DNA from: Oerskovia paurometabola
Lineage (GTDB): Bacteria > Actinomycetota > Actinomycetes > Actinomycetales > Cellulomonadaceae
Length of the DNA: 64,000 nt
Direction: 5' to 3'
Assembly (NCBI RefSeq): GCF_016907365.1
Contig: NZ_JAFBBV010000001.1
Coordinates: 3,348,001-3,412,000, forward strand
The position numbers and the translations under genes are program-made. Every line of letters begins with the position of its first letter. Position 1 is the stretch's first letter. Below are positions 45,578 through 54,630 of this stretch, piece by piece. A model generated the notes under the pieces. That model was not told where the DNA came from and did no database searches. It was given only the letters and a program-made list of their open reading frames with translations.

Positions 45578-46548
45578 CGCCCTCGCCGCTGATCCGGGCC
45601 GTCGTCGTCAACTGGAACGGTGCCCATCTGCTCGACGACTGCCTGCGTTCGCTGCTGGAGCAGGACCTCGCGCCCGGTGAGCTCGAGGTCGTCGTCGTCG
45701 ACAACGCCTCCACCGACGGGTCGGTAGCCCTCCTCGAGGAGCGCTACCCGGACGTCCGCGTCGTCGTGAACTCCACCAACCGCGGCTTCGCCGGTGGGGT
45801 CGACTCGGGCCTGCTCGACGTCACGGCACGCTACGTCGCTCTGCTGAACAACGACGCCACCTTCGCCCCGGACGCCCTGCGCCGCATGATCGAGGACCTC
45901 GACGGCCCGGGCAACGAGGACGTCGGGGCGGTGACGGCGCACATGGTGCTCGTCGACCCGGACCCGGCGGGCCGGGTGCTCGTGAACTCGACGGGCAACG
46001 TCCTGACCCGGACGGGCAGCGCCGGGGACCGTGACTGGCTGGCGGTCGACGGCACGGTCACCCCTGATCGTGACGTCTTCGGGTTCTGCGGCGGTGCGGC
46101 TCTCCTGCGCACGGCCACGCTCGCGGACGTCGGCGGCTTCGACGACCGCCTGTTCCTCTACTACGAGGACACCGACCTGTCGTGGCGCATGCGTGCCCGC
46201 GGCTGGCGAGTCGTGTACGAGCCGCGGGCCGTCGCCCACCACCAGCACTCCGCAAGCTCGGGATCCTCGAGCCCGCTGTTCCGCTACTACAACACCCGCA
46301 ACTCCCTCGTGGTCTTCTCCCGGCACGCCCCGGCGGCTGTCGTGGTCGCCTCGTTCGTGCGCCAGCTCGCCGGAGCCGTGCGGCACTCCGCCCTCCGCAC
46401 CGAGCCGGCCGACCTGGTCCGAGCGCGCTGGAGGGCTCTCCGCGACGCCCTCAGGCTGCTGCCCGGGGCGCTCGACGAGCGTCGCCGTACGTGGCGGGGG
46501 GCGCGAGCCCGTCGAGCGGACGTGTTCGCCCTCGGCACCCGACGCTGA
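45574..46548 (+). CDS. GT2 glycosyltransferase (rhamnosyltransferase-like)
   Basis: 324 residues, ATG inside the previous stop. AVVVNWNGAHLLDDCLRSLLEQ, VVVDNASTDGS, NRGFAGGVDSGLL and LLNNDATFAPDAL (the NND-A motif of this subfamily), then FCGGAALLRTATLADVGGFDDRLFLYYEDTDLSWRMRARGW. The family includes many rhamnosyltransferases, consistent with dTDP-rhamnose made here. The arginine-rich C-terminus (WRALRDALRLLPGALDERRRTWRGARARRAD) likely sits on the membrane. Confidence 0.9.
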   Translation: MTPSPLIRAVVVNWNGAHLLDDCLRSLLEQDLAPGELEVVVVDNASTDGSVALLEERYPDVRVVVNSTNRGFAGGVDSGLLDVTARYVALLNNDATFAPDALRRMIEDLDGPGNEDVGAVTAHMVLVDPDPAGRVLVNSTGNVLTRTGSAGDRDWLAVDGTVTPDRDVFGFCGGAALLRTATLADVGGFDDRLFLYYEDTDLSWRMRARGWRVVYEPRAVAHHQHSASSGSSSPLFRYYNTRNSLVVFSRHAPAAVVVASFVRQLAGAVRHSALRTEPADLVRARWRALRDALRLLPGALDERRRTWRGARARRADVFALGTRR

Positions 46549-46598
46549 ACCCTGCCGACAGTCCCTCGGGGGTCGACAGCGAGCCACTCCTCGCGAGG

Positions 46599-46604
46599 TA
46601 GGCT
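46599..46604 (+). promoter_or_regulatory. Candidate -10 before the 797-residue gene
   Basis: TAGGCT, about 37 bases ahead of the GTG at 46642. Confidence 0.4.
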
Positions 46605-46641
46605 CGCGTTCCCCCGTCTCATCGCACACCGTGGAGCACGA

Positions 46642-49035
46642 GTGCACATCGCGATCGTCGTCACCGCCGGGCAGGCTGCGGCCGCCCGCGCCACCGTCCG
46701 GTCTCTCCAGGCGGTCGAGCCGTCGGCCACACCGATCGTCCTGGACGTCGGCGGGACGTACACCGTCACCGGTGGCGAAGAGGTCCTCCGCCCCGCCGCC
46801 CTCGACGTCGACGCCGGCACCCTCCACCGGTCCGCGATCCTGCTCGACGACGAGCAGCTCGTCCGTCTCCTCCAGGTGCACCTGGCGGCCCGCTCGCTCA
46901 GGGACGGGGCGAGCGTGCTGCTCACCTCGCCCGGCGTCGTGTTCACGTCGTCACCGAGGCGAGTCGTCGACGCCGCGCGCGCGACCGGGGCCTGCTTCGT
47001 TCCCCGCACCTCCAGCCCCCTGACGGACGGACGGCTTCCGGACCTCGAGGCGCTCTCCGTGCAGGGAGTGCTCTCGACGGACCTCGTCGGTCTGGCGCCG
47101 GCGGGCGTCGAGCACCTCACGAGGTGGCTCGCCGTGGCGCACGACTGGACCGTCGGACCGAGCTGGCTCGACCTCGTGGCCGGACTCGTACCGCACTCGC
47201 TGCTCCAGGACGACGCTGTGCTCGTCTCCCGGTGGAGCACCGGAGCGTCGGCGCTCCTGCGTACCGAAGGCCCTCGCCGGATGACGCTCGACGGCGACGA
47301 GGTCGTCGCGGTCGACCTCTCGGCCATGGATCCCGCCCGCCCGTGGATCTTCGACACCCGCGACGACCGGCGCTCACGCACCCTTCTGAGCGAGCATCCC
47401 GCCCTCGCGGCCCTCGTCGCTCATGAGGCCGCCGAGCGCGCCTCGGAGGCCGGGTCGGCCTCCTCCGACCCCCTCGAGGCCTGGCAGGAGACGTCCACCG
47501 GTGTCCCCGTCCATGCCGAGCTGCGTGCCCTCTACCGCGACCACGCCGACGACCCCGTCGCACCACCCGACCCGTTCGCCCCTTCGGACGCCGCATCACT
47601 GACGGCCTGGTTGCTCGAACCGGTCCCCACCGGGCACACCGCACCCGTCGCCCGCTACCTGGCCTCGGTCTACGAGCACCGCAGCGACCTGCGCGACGCG
47701 TTCCCCCTGGTCCCCGGTCAGCACACCCGCGCATTCCTCGACTGGGCCGAGGCCCACGGCACGCACGAGGAACGCTACGACCCCGACCTCCTGCGCGACG
47801 CGGTCGCCGCCTCGCGACGAGCAGCCACGGGGGCAGGACCGGTCGTGGCCGACTCCCCGCGGCGCGGGGTCAACGTGGTGGGCTATCTGAGCGGCGAGCT
47901 GGGGGTCGGCGAGTCCGCCCGGCTCATGACGGGCGCACTGGCCGCGGCCGACGTCCCGTACATCACGGTCCCGGTCGTCAACCGGCTCCAGAGCCGCACC
48001 AGCGCGACCTACCAGGCCTCGACCTCCGCTCATGCGCTGAGCACGACCCTGCTGTGCGTGAACGCGGACCAGACACCGGAGATCGTGGCCGCGCTAGGGG
48101 ACCTCGCCGCGAAGACCTACCGGATCGGCATGTGGTACTGGGAGGTCGAGGACTTCCCCCCGTCGCAGCACGCAGGGTTCGACGCGGTCGACGAGGTCTG
48201 GGTCGCGACGGACTTCGTCCGCGAAGCGATCGAGCCTCACTCCCCGGTCCCTGTCCTCACCGTCCCGCCGCCTCTCCCGCAACGCAGCGACCGCGCCCTC
48301 GAGGCACCCGTCGGCCTGGGGCTTCCCGAGGGCCGCCCCGTGTTCCTCTTCGCGTTCGACTATCTCAGCACCGCCGAGCGCAAGAATCCCTGGGGCGTGG
48401 TCGCGGCGTTCCGGGCGGCGTTCGCGCCCGACGAAGGACCGATCCTGGTGATCAAGTCGATCAACGGCGACCGACGCGAGGCGGAGGCCGAGCGTCTGAG
48501 GCTGCTGGTGGCCGACGAGCCGGACGTCTTCCTCGTCGAGCGGTATCTCAGCGGCGACGAGCGCGACGCTCTCGTCGCCTCGTGCACCTGCTACGTGTCG
48601 CTGCACCGCGCCGAGGGCCTGGGACTGACACTTGCCGAGGCCATGGCGTGGGGCAAACCCGTCATCGCCACGGCCTACTCCGGGAACATGCAGTTCATGA
48701 CGGACGACAACTCCTTCCTGGTCCCGTGGACCCCTGTGCCGATCCCTCCGGGCAACGAGCCCTACCCGGCCGGCAGCACCTGGGCGGACCCGGACCTGGC
48801 GGTCGCGGCGCGATGGATGAGGACCGTCGTCGACTCACCCGAGCAGGCAGCCGCGAAGGGCAGGGCGGCCGCACGCGACATCCGGACGCGGCACTCCCCC
48901 GCGGCCGCGGGCCGCCTGATCGCCGAACGGCTCGCACAGGTCGCAGCGGTCGATGCCTCCCGAGCGCAGGCCGCGCAGGCAGGCAAGGTCTGGCGCCAGG
49001 TCAAGCGTCGTCTGCCCGTGATCGGGCGAGGCTGA
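46642..49035 (+). CDS. Large GT4 glycosyltransferase with an unassigned N-terminal domain
   Basis: 797 residues; GTG with GTGGAGCACGA ahead. The C-terminal half (about 405-770) is a GT-B transferase: NVVGYLSGELGVGESARLMTGAL, GMWYWEVEDFP, DEVWVATDFVREAI, FAFDYLSTAERKNPWGVVAAF and RAEGLGLTLAEAMAWGKPVIATAYSGN. The first ~250 residues (HIAIVVTAGQAAAARATVRSLQAVEPSATPIVLD...) look like another nucleotide-sugar-type fold with no DxD that I can place. A helical linker joins them. The C-terminus VWRQVKRRLPVIGRG is basic and may contact the membrane. It may transfer two sugars, or use the N-terminal part for binding. Confidence 0.85.
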   Translation: MHIAIVVTAGQAAAARATVRSLQAVEPSATPIVLDVGGTYTVTGGEEVLRPAALDVDAGTLHRSAILLDDEQLVRLLQVHLAARSLRDGASVLLTSPGVVFTSSPRRVVDAARATGACFVPRTSSPLTDGRLPDLEALSVQGVLSTDLVGLAPAGVEHLTRWLAVAHDWTVGPSWLDLVAGLVPHSLLQDDAVLVSRWSTGASALLRTEGPRRMTLDGDEVVAVDLSAMDPARPWIFDTRDDRRSRTLLSEHPALAALVAHEAAERASEAGSASSDPLEAWQETSTGVPVHAELRALYRDHADDPVAPPDPFAPSDAASLTAWLLEPVPTGHTAPVARYLASVYEHRSDLRDAFPLVPGQHTRAFLDWAEAHGTHEERYDPDLLRDAVAASRRAATGAGPVVADSPRRGVNVVGYLSGELGVGESARLMTGALAAADVPYITVPVVNRLQSRTSATYQASTSAHALSTTLLCVNADQTPEIVAALGDLAAKTYRIGMWYWEVEDFPPSQHAGFDAVDEVWVATDFVREAIEPHSPVPVLTVPPPLPQRSDRALEAPVGLGLPEGRPVFLFAFDYLSTAERKNPWGVVAAFRAAFAPDEGPILVIKSINGDRREAEAERLRLLVADEPDVFLVERYLSGDERDALVASCTCYVSLHRAEGLGLTLAEAMAWGKPVIATAYSGNMQFMTDDNSFLVPWTPVPIPPGNEPYPAGSTWADPDLAVAARWMRTVVDSPEQAAAKGRAAARDIRTRHSPAAAGRLIAERLAQVAAVDASRAQAAQAGKVWRQVKRRLPVIGRG

Positions 49036-49048
49036 CTCCTCCGGACGG

Positions 49049-49084
49049 CTGAGGGCGCCGGCACAGGTGTGCCGGCGCCCTCAG
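49049..49084. terminator. Bidirectional terminator between converging glycosyltransferases
   Basis: Perfect 16-bp stem (49049-49064 with 49069-49084) and AGGT loop, 13 and 28 bases from the two stops. Confidence 0.8.
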
Positions 49085-49113
49085 GGGCAGGAACCGTCAG
49101 GGGCAGGGACCGT
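49082..49113. repeat. 16-bp tandem duplication
   Basis: Two adjacent 16-base copies, CAGGGGCAGGAACCGT and CAGGGGCAGGGACCGT, at 49082-49097 and 49098-49113, differing by one base. It lies between the terminator and the stop of the downstream gene, and is probably a recent slippage event. Confidence 0.7.
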
Positions 49114-51599
49114 CAGGCCCCGGACCCGATGACCCGCCGCACCCGACCACGCGCACGGCGAGCGACCTCGCCGAAGCCTCCCGCCCGCAGGTAGTCGCGT
49201 GCGAGACCGATGTCCGCCTTGATCCCCCCCGGGCGACGGAACTGCTCGGCCACCGACACCGGCTCGTCGAGCTCGACCGCGAGGTCGGCGGCCCGTCGGG
49301 GGAACCTGCAGAAGTCGACCAGGGGTGCCAGCACCGAGGACCACCGGTATCCCTCGGCGAACTCGACGACGTTGGCCCGGGCCGCGGCGATCGCCGCGTC
49401 GTCGTAGAGGTACTTCTCGAGCGCTGCTTCGAGCGCCTCGGGGTCCTCCGGCGGGACGACCGCTCCCAGACCGTTCTCCGTGATCAACGACCCGAACGTG
49501 TCCCCGCTCGTCGCCACGATGGGCAAGGACGCCCAGAGGTAGTCGAGGATGCGGGTCCTGAAGCTGTAGGCCGTTTCCACGTGGTGGAAGTGCGTCGAGA
49601 CGCCCAGGTCGGCGTCGAGCAGGTAGTCCGCCCGCTCGTTGTAGGGCACCCACCCCTCGTTGAAGAAGACGTGCGTGCCGGTCAGGCCGAGCTCGTCGGA
49701 GAGCTGCTTGAGCTCCCACGCGATCCTCATGTCCGGCACCCCGGGGTTCGGGTGCTTGAGCCCCAGGAAGTAGAGCCGGACCTCGGGGTGGGCCACCCGG
49801 AGGCGGTCCACCGCACGGACCAGGGTCAGCGGGTCGAACCAGTTGTACACGCCGCCACCCCAGAGGATGACCTTGTCGTCCGGCCCGATCCCCGGGACGG
49901 TGCCCTTGATCGCGTGCTTGTGCTGGACGGGCTTCTCGTCGGCGATCCCGAACGGGACCACCCCGATGAGCGAGTCGAGGCTCTCGTCCTCGTCGTAGAC
50001 GGCCGCGTTGATGCGCCCCTGGCCGGCGAGCTGCCCGAGCCAGAAGTCACGCTGCTTGGTCGAGGCGCACAGCACGTAGTCGGCCCGGCGCAGCTGCTCG
50101 TTGAGGACCCGCGTGGTGTCGCGGATGGAGGTCGCACGCCCCGCAGGTCCCAGGTCGCGAGCCTGCTCGAGCTGCTCGAGGTGCATGGGGTCGTAGACGT
50201 CCGCCACGAGGATCTTCGAGCTCTCCTTGAGCCACGGCGCCCCTTCCAGGAGGAAGCCCTGGAAGACGATCACGTCTGCCCAGTCGGTCTGGGCACGCAG
50301 CGCGCGACCCGACGCGTGGACGACCTCGAAGGCGTCCGAGGTGACGCGGGCTCCGGCGGTCGACAGGAGCCGGACCTCACCGGTCGGGGCGAGCGCCTTC
50401 GCGATCTCCCACGCCCGGATCGCGGGGCCCGCCATCCGCTCCAGGAGCGGCTCGCCCGTGACGACGAGGATGCGCTGCCGGGACACGAAGTGGGTATCGA
50501 TGCCGAAGGCCTCGACCAGGTCCTTGTGCGCCGTGAGATAGCTCTCGATCGCGTAGGCAGGCTCGATGGCGTGCCTGAACAGCGGGAAGAGCTCGCGGTC
50601 CGAGCGACGACGCATCGCCTGGAGCTCCTTGCGGCTCTCGGCCAGGCTCGGGAGCTGGTCGACGAAGTAGTCGATCGCGTAGGGCCCGGTCAGGGCCATC
50701 TTCTCGATCTCGATCGTCGGCACGTCGTCACCGCCGGGCGACCGCTGGAGGTCGAGCGACGACGCGTCCGTCCCGGTCCGTGCGAGCGAGCGCCGCACGG
50801 ACAGCGCCATCGCGGCAGGGAGCGCACGGGCGAGCGACTCGTCGTCGAGGTTCTTGTACATCGAGAGCAGCGCGTTGCGCTCGAGCAGGTACGACTCGCG
50901 GTAGTTGCCGAACTTCTTCATCGTCACGTGGTGACGGTGGTACGCGAGCGACTCGGGCACGTAGCGCACCCGGTACCCGAGCAGGTTGAGGCGCCAGCCG
51001 AGGTCGACGTCCTCGTAGAACATGAAGAAGCGCTCGTCGAACCCGCCGATCTCGCGGTAGAGCCGCGTCGGCACGAACATCGCCGCGCCGGTCCCGAAGA
51101 GAACGTCCTTGGGGGTGTCGTAGTCGGGCGAGTCGGGCCACTCCGCCTCGCGCTTGTAGCCCATCCCGTACCAGGTGAGCGACCCGTCGACGTAGTCGAT
51201 CAGGTTGCCGTCCCAGTCCAGCACCTTCGAGGCGACCGCCCCGATCGTGTCGTCGGCTGACATCGCCTCGACCGCGGCGGAGATCCACTGCGGCCCAGGG
51301 CGGGCGTCGTTGTTGATGAAGCCGACATACTCGCCGGTCGCGTGCTCCACGCCGAGGTTGCACCCACCGGCGAACCCGAGGTTCCCCCCCGACTCGATCA
51401 CCTTGGCACGGGGAACCGCGGCAGCGATCCGTTCCGCGCTCCCGTCCTGCGAGTCGTTGTCGATGACGATGAGCTCGAGGCGCTCAGCCGGCCAGTCGAC
51501 GTCGTCGAAGGACTTCAAGCACGTGATCGTGTCCTCGGCACCCTTGTAGTTGACAAGGACGACTGACACGACCCCCTCGTGGACAGTCGGTTCTCTCAT
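49113..51599 (-). CDS. Bifunctional GT2-GT4 glycosyltransferase fusion
   Basis: 828 residues. The N-terminal GT2 domain (about 8-300): VVLVNYKGAEDTITCLKSF, VIDNDSQDGS, NLGFAGGCNLGVEHATGEYVGFINNDARPGPQWI, and GGFDERFFMFYEDVDLGWRLNLLGYRVRYVPE. The C-terminal GT4-like domain (about 380-760): ILVVTGEPLLERMAGPAIRAWEIAKAL, DKVILWGGGVYNWFDPLTLVRAVDRL, GLKHPNPGVPDMR, NEGWVPYNERADYLLDADLGVSTHFHHVETAYSFRTRILDYLWASLPIV. The tail is basic. Two linked activities suggest two successive sugars added. Its start overlaps the upstream dehydratase stop, so they are one operon with gmd. Confidence 0.92.
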   Translation of the reverse strand: MREPTVHEGVVSVVLVNYKGAEDTITCLKSFDDVDWPAERLELIVIDNDSQDGSAERIAAAVPRAKVIESGGNLGFAGGCNLGVEHATGEYVGFINNDARPGPQWISAAVEAMSADDTIGAVASKVLDWDGNLIDYVDGSLTWYGMGYKREAEWPDSPDYDTPKDVLFGTGAAMFVPTRLYREIGGFDERFFMFYEDVDLGWRLNLLGYRVRYVPESLAYHRHHVTMKKFGNYRESYLLERNALLSMYKNLDDESLARALPAAMALSVRRSLARTGTDASSLDLQRSPGGDDVPTIEIEKMALTGPYAIDYFVDQLPSLAESRKELQAMRRRSDRELFPLFRHAIEPAYAIESYLTAHKDLVEAFGIDTHFVSRQRILVVTGEPLLERMAGPAIRAWEIAKALAPTGEVRLLSTAGARVTSDAFEVVHASGRALRAQTDWADVIVFQGFLLEGAPWLKESSKILVADVYDPMHLEQLEQARDLGPAGRATSIRDTTRVLNEQLRRADYVLCASTKQRDFWLGQLAGQGRINAAVYDEDESLDSLIGVVPFGIADEKPVQHKHAIKGTVPGIGPDDKVILWGGGVYNWFDPLTLVRAVDRLRVAHPEVRLYFLGLKHPNPGVPDMRIAWELKQLSDELGLTGTHVFFNEGWVPYNERADYLLDADLGVSTHFHHVETAYSFRTRILDYLWASLPIVATSGDTFGSLITENGLGAVVPPEDPEALEAALEKYLYDDAAIAAARANVVEFAEGYRWSSVLAPLVDFCRFPRRAADLAVELDEPVSVAEQFRRPGGIKADIGLARDYLRAGGFGEVARRARGRVRRVIGSGA

Positions 51600-52570
51600 C
51601 GTGCGGCCTCTCCGTGAATCTCTGCTAGATCGTTCTCGACCATCTTCTCGATGATCTCCCTGAAGCTGGTCGTCGGGCTCCAGCCCAGCACCTCACGGGC
51701 CTTCGACGCGTCACCCACCTGGACGGCGGTGTCGACCGGGCGCACGAAGCGCGGGTCGATCTCGACGTGCGACTCCCAGTCCTCGACGCCCGCGGCGGCG
51801 AACGCGAGACGGACGAACTCCTCGACGGAGTGCGCCTCACCGGTCGCCACGACGAAGTCGTCGGCCTCATGGTGCCGGGCGGCCCGCACGAGGGCGTCGA
51901 CGTAGTCGGGCGCCCATCCCCAGTCACGTCGTGCGTCGAGGTTGCCCAGGGCCAGGACCCCTCCACCCGCCGCCGCGATACGAGCTGCGCCCGCGGTGAT
52001 CTTCCGGGTGACGAAGGTCTCCGGACGCCGAGGGGACTCGTGGTTGTACAGGACGCAGCTCGAGACACCCAGGCCCCTGGACCGGAACACGGCGGCCATC
52101 TGGTGCGCGTAGGCCTTCGCGGCACCGTAGGGCGAGACAGGACGGATCGTCGTGCCCTCGTCCTGAGGTGTGCGGTCCGGAGTCCCGAAGATCTCCGCGC
52201 TCGAGGCCTGCACGACGCGGACGGTGCGCCCCGAACGCTCCTGGGACCGATGGGCCGCCTCGAAGAGCGTGACGGCGCCGATCCCGCTGACCAGACCCGT
52301 GTCGACCGGGTGGTCCCACGAGTAGGCGACCGAGCTGATGCCACCGAGGTTGTACACCTCGTCCGGTGCGATCTCGGACAGCAGGTCCTGCATGCGGGCG
52401 TGCTCACGAAGGTCGATCTCATGAACCTGCACGCCTGCTGACGGCGCGCGCTCCGTGACCGCCGCTCCCGGCCGGACGAACCCGTGGACCTCGGCCCCCT
52501 CGCGCACCAACCGGTCAGCGAGGTACGAGCCGTCCTGCCCGGTGAGTCCTGTGACGAGAGCGACGGTCAT
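51596..52570 (-). CDS. GDP-mannose 4,6-dehydratase-like short-chain dehydrogenase (second copy)
   Basis: 324 residues. NAD loop TGLTGQDGSYLADRL, active-site QASSAEIFG (S/E), YGAAKAYAHQM (YxxxK) and the family phrase NHESPRRPETFVTRKITAG. Its closest relative in the window is the gene immediately upstream. NHESPRR is a dehydratase hallmark; 4-reductases (Rmd) usually lack it. The adjacent pair could be a dehydratase plus a diverged reductase, or two dehydratases. The product is presumably a GDP-6-deoxyhexose for the GTs nearby. Four bases separate it from gmd. Confidence 0.87.
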   Translation of the reverse strand: MTVALVTGLTGQDGSYLADRLVREGAEVHGFVRPGAAVTERAPSAGVQVHEIDLREHARMQDLLSEIAPDEVYNLGGISSVAYSWDHPVDTGLVSGIGAVTLFEAAHRSQERSGRTVRVVQASSAEIFGTPDRTPQDEGTTIRPVSPYGAAKAYAHQMAAVFRSRGLGVSSCVLYNHESPRRPETFVTRKITAGAARIAAAGGGVLALGNLDARRDWGWAPDYVDALVRAARHHEADDFVVATGEAHSVEEFVRLAFAAAGVEDWESHVEIDPRFVRPVDTAVQVGDASKAREVLGWSPTTSFREIIEKMVENDLAEIHGEAAR

Positions 52571-52574
52571 CGGC

Positions 52575-53561
52575 TCACCGACCGACCAGGACGGACTGCT
52601 CGCGCAGGTCGTTCTCCACCATCATGGACACGAGCCCGGGGAAGTCGACCTTGCGCTCCCACCCCAGGGTCTCCTGCGCCTTGGCGGGGTCACCGATGAG
52701 CAGGTCCACCTCTGCGGGACGCATGAAGCGGGGGTCCTGCTTGACGTAGCCCGACCAGTCCTCGATGCCCACGTGCGCGAAGGCGGAGTCCAGGAACTCG
52801 CTGATCGAGTGCGTCTCGCCGGTCGCGATGACGTAGTCGTCGGCCTCCGGCTGCTGGAGCATGAGCCACATCGCCTCGACGTAGTCACCGGCGAAGCCCC
52901 AGTCGCGCTTGGCGTCGAGGTTGCCCAGCACCAGCTCGTCCTGCAGACCGAGCTTGATCCGGGCGACGGCCTGCGAGATCTTGCGCGTCACGAACTCGGG
53001 TCCACGGCGCGGCGACTCGTGGTTGAACAGGATGCCGCTCGACGCGTGCATCCCGTAGGACTCGCGGTAGTTGATCGTCATGTAGTGCCCGAAGACCTTG
53101 GCGACACCGTACGGCGAGCGAGGCCACAGGAGCGTCGACTCACGCTGAGGCACCTGCTGGACCTTGCCGAACATCTCCGAGCTGGAGGCCTGGTAGAAGC
53201 GCACGCGGCTCGGGTCGTCGTGCGAGTACAGGCGCACGGCCTCGAGGATGTTCAGGACCGCCTTGCCGGTCACCTCGCTCGTCAGCATCGCGTTCTCCCA
53301 CGAGTACGCGACGAACGAGATGGCCCCGAGGTTGTAGACCTCGTCAGGCTTGGACACCTCGAGCGCACGGATGAGCGAGGACAGGTCCGTGAGGTCACCC
53401 GTGATGAGCTTGACGTCGGGGACCGTCTCACGCACGAGATCCAGCTTGGGGTTGTTCTGGCCGCGGATGAGGCCGTAGACCTCGTAGCCCTTGCTGAGCA
53501 GGAGCTCGGACAAGTACAGGCCATCCTGGCCGGTGATACCGGTGATCAGCGCGCGTGGCAT
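52575..53561 (-). CDS. gmd: GDP-mannose 4,6-dehydratase
   Basis: 328 residues; ATG with CGAGGAAAT ahead, giving MPRALITGITGQDGLYLSELLLSKGYEVYGLIRGQNN. Converts GDP-mannose to GDP-4-keto-6-deoxymannose, the precursor of GDP-rhamnose, GDP-fucose and GDP-perosamine. YQASSSEMFG, SPYGVAKVFGHYMTINYRESYGMHA, FNHESPRRGPEFVTRKISQAVARIKLG and LGNLDAKRDWGFAGDYVEAMWLML are the full Gmd signature. First gene of a three-gene minus-strand operon; no PMM-transferase (ManC) is in the window, so GDP-mannose synthase must be elsewhere. Confidence 0.96.
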   Translation of the reverse strand: MPRALITGITGQDGLYLSELLLSKGYEVYGLIRGQNNPKLDLVRETVPDVKLITGDLTDLSSLIRALEVSKPDEVYNLGAISFVAYSWENAMLTSEVTGKAVLNILEAVRLYSHDDPSRVRFYQASSSEMFGKVQQVPQRESTLLWPRSPYGVAKVFGHYMTINYRESYGMHASSGILFNHESPRRGPEFVTRKISQAVARIKLGLQDELVLGNLDAKRDWGFAGDYVEAMWLMLQQPEADDYVIATGETHSISEFLDSAFAHVGIEDWSGYVKQDPRFMRPAEVDLLIGDPAKAQETLGWERKVDFPGLVSMMVENDLREQSVLVGR

Positions 53562-53655
53562 ATTTCCTCGAAGAGAGTCGACAGAATAGGACCAGGTCAC
53601 CCTACCCGGAGACGGCCGCTCACAGGCGATGTGTCCGGTCTCTCCACCCGACCGC

Positions 53656-53661
53656 TACCAT
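53656..53661 (+). promoter_or_regulatory. Candidate leaderless -10 of the FkbM gene
   Basis: TACCAT, six bases ahead of the ATG at 53668, divergent from gmd. Confidence 0.5.
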
Positions 53662-53667
53662 GGCGCC

Positions 53668-54630
53668 ATGCCGGACGCACCCTTCATCTCCTATGCCCAG
53701 AACGGCGAGGACGTCGTCCTGTGGCGAGCGCTCCAGTCGGTCACCGACGGACGCTACGTCGAGGTCGGAGCCAACCACCCCACGCACGACTCGGTCACGC
53801 GCGCGTTCTACGATCGCGGCTGGTCGGGGATCACCGTCGAACCCGTCGAGTACTTCGCGGAGCTCCATCGCGAGAGCCGCCCGCGCGACATCCAGGTCCA
53901 GGCGGCCATCACCTCGGAGGACGTCGAGGAGATCACTCTCCACGTCATCCCCGACACGGGGCTGTCGACGCTCGACGACAGCATCAGCGAGCAGCACGAG
54001 GCCGCTGGCATCGAGCACGTGGACATCGTCGTGAAGACCACCCGGCTCGACGACCTCCTTGCCGCGCACGGATACGCCGAGAAGGACGTGCACTTCCTCC
54101 TGATCGACGTGGAGGGGGCCGAGGCCGACGCGCTGCGGAGCATCGACCTCACGGTCTGGCGACCGTGGGTCGTGGTCGTCGAGGCGACCCTGCCGAACTC
54201 CACGACGCCCTCCCACACGGAGTGGGAGCCGAACCTCCTGGCCGCAGGGTACGAGTTCTGCCTCTTCGACGGGGTCTCCCGCTTCTACGTCGCGCAGGAG
54301 CACGCCGCCGAGCTCAAGGCGAAGCTCCAGTACCCGGCGTGCGCGCTCGACCGCTTCGTCAACCACATCCTGATCGACGCCCGCATCGAGATCAACGAGC
54401 GGACCGCCGAGCTCGACGACCTCACGCGTCAGCTGCTCCACTGGCGACAGACCGCCCTCGACCAGTGGGCGGCCGTCGCGGCCGCCCAGGCGAGCCGCGA
54501 CGCCGACAGGTCTGCGGACCAGGCGGTGCTCGCGGAGATGGAGGCGATGCGACACACCCTCTCGTGGCGGGTCACCAGGCCGCTCCGGCTCGTCCGGCGT
54601 ATCGGCTCCCGACTCAAGACGGCCCGATGA
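53668..54630 (+). CDS. FkbM-family methyltransferase
   Basis: 320 residues. The AdoMet site is YVEVGANHPTHDSVTRAFYDRGWSGITVEPV (EVGA near residue 32), with RLDDLLAAHGY, LLIDVEGAEADALRSID following. FkbM enzymes O-methylate sugars in surface glycans and antibiotics. The C-terminal ~80 residues form a coiled coil and then HTLSWRVTRPLRLVRRIGSRLK, a basic amphipathic tail common on surface-glycan enzymes and likely membrane-associated. The stop overlaps the next GT4 gene, so the methyl group probably goes on that product. Confidence 0.9.
   Translation: MPDAPFISYAQNGEDVVLWRALQSVTDGRYVEVGANHPTHDSVTRAFYDRGWSGITVEPVEYFAELHRESRPRDIQVQAAITSEDVEEITLHVIPDTGLSTLDDSISEQHEAAGIEHVDIVVKTTRLDDLLAAHGYAEKDVHFLLIDVEGAEADALRSIDLTVWRPWVVVVEATLPNSTTPSHTEWEPNLLAAGYEFCLFDGVSRFYVAQEHAAELKAKLQYPACALDRFVNHILIDARIEINERTAELDDLTRQLLHWRQTALDQWAAVAAAQASRDADRSADQAVLAEMEAMRHTLSWRVTRPLRLVRRIGSRLKTAR

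Noticed and set aside
52455..54626. Upstream part of the 1236-codon plus-strand frame ending at 56165
   Set aside because: It is antisense to gmd and out of frame with FkbM. The real gene starts at the ATG that overlaps the FkbM stop.
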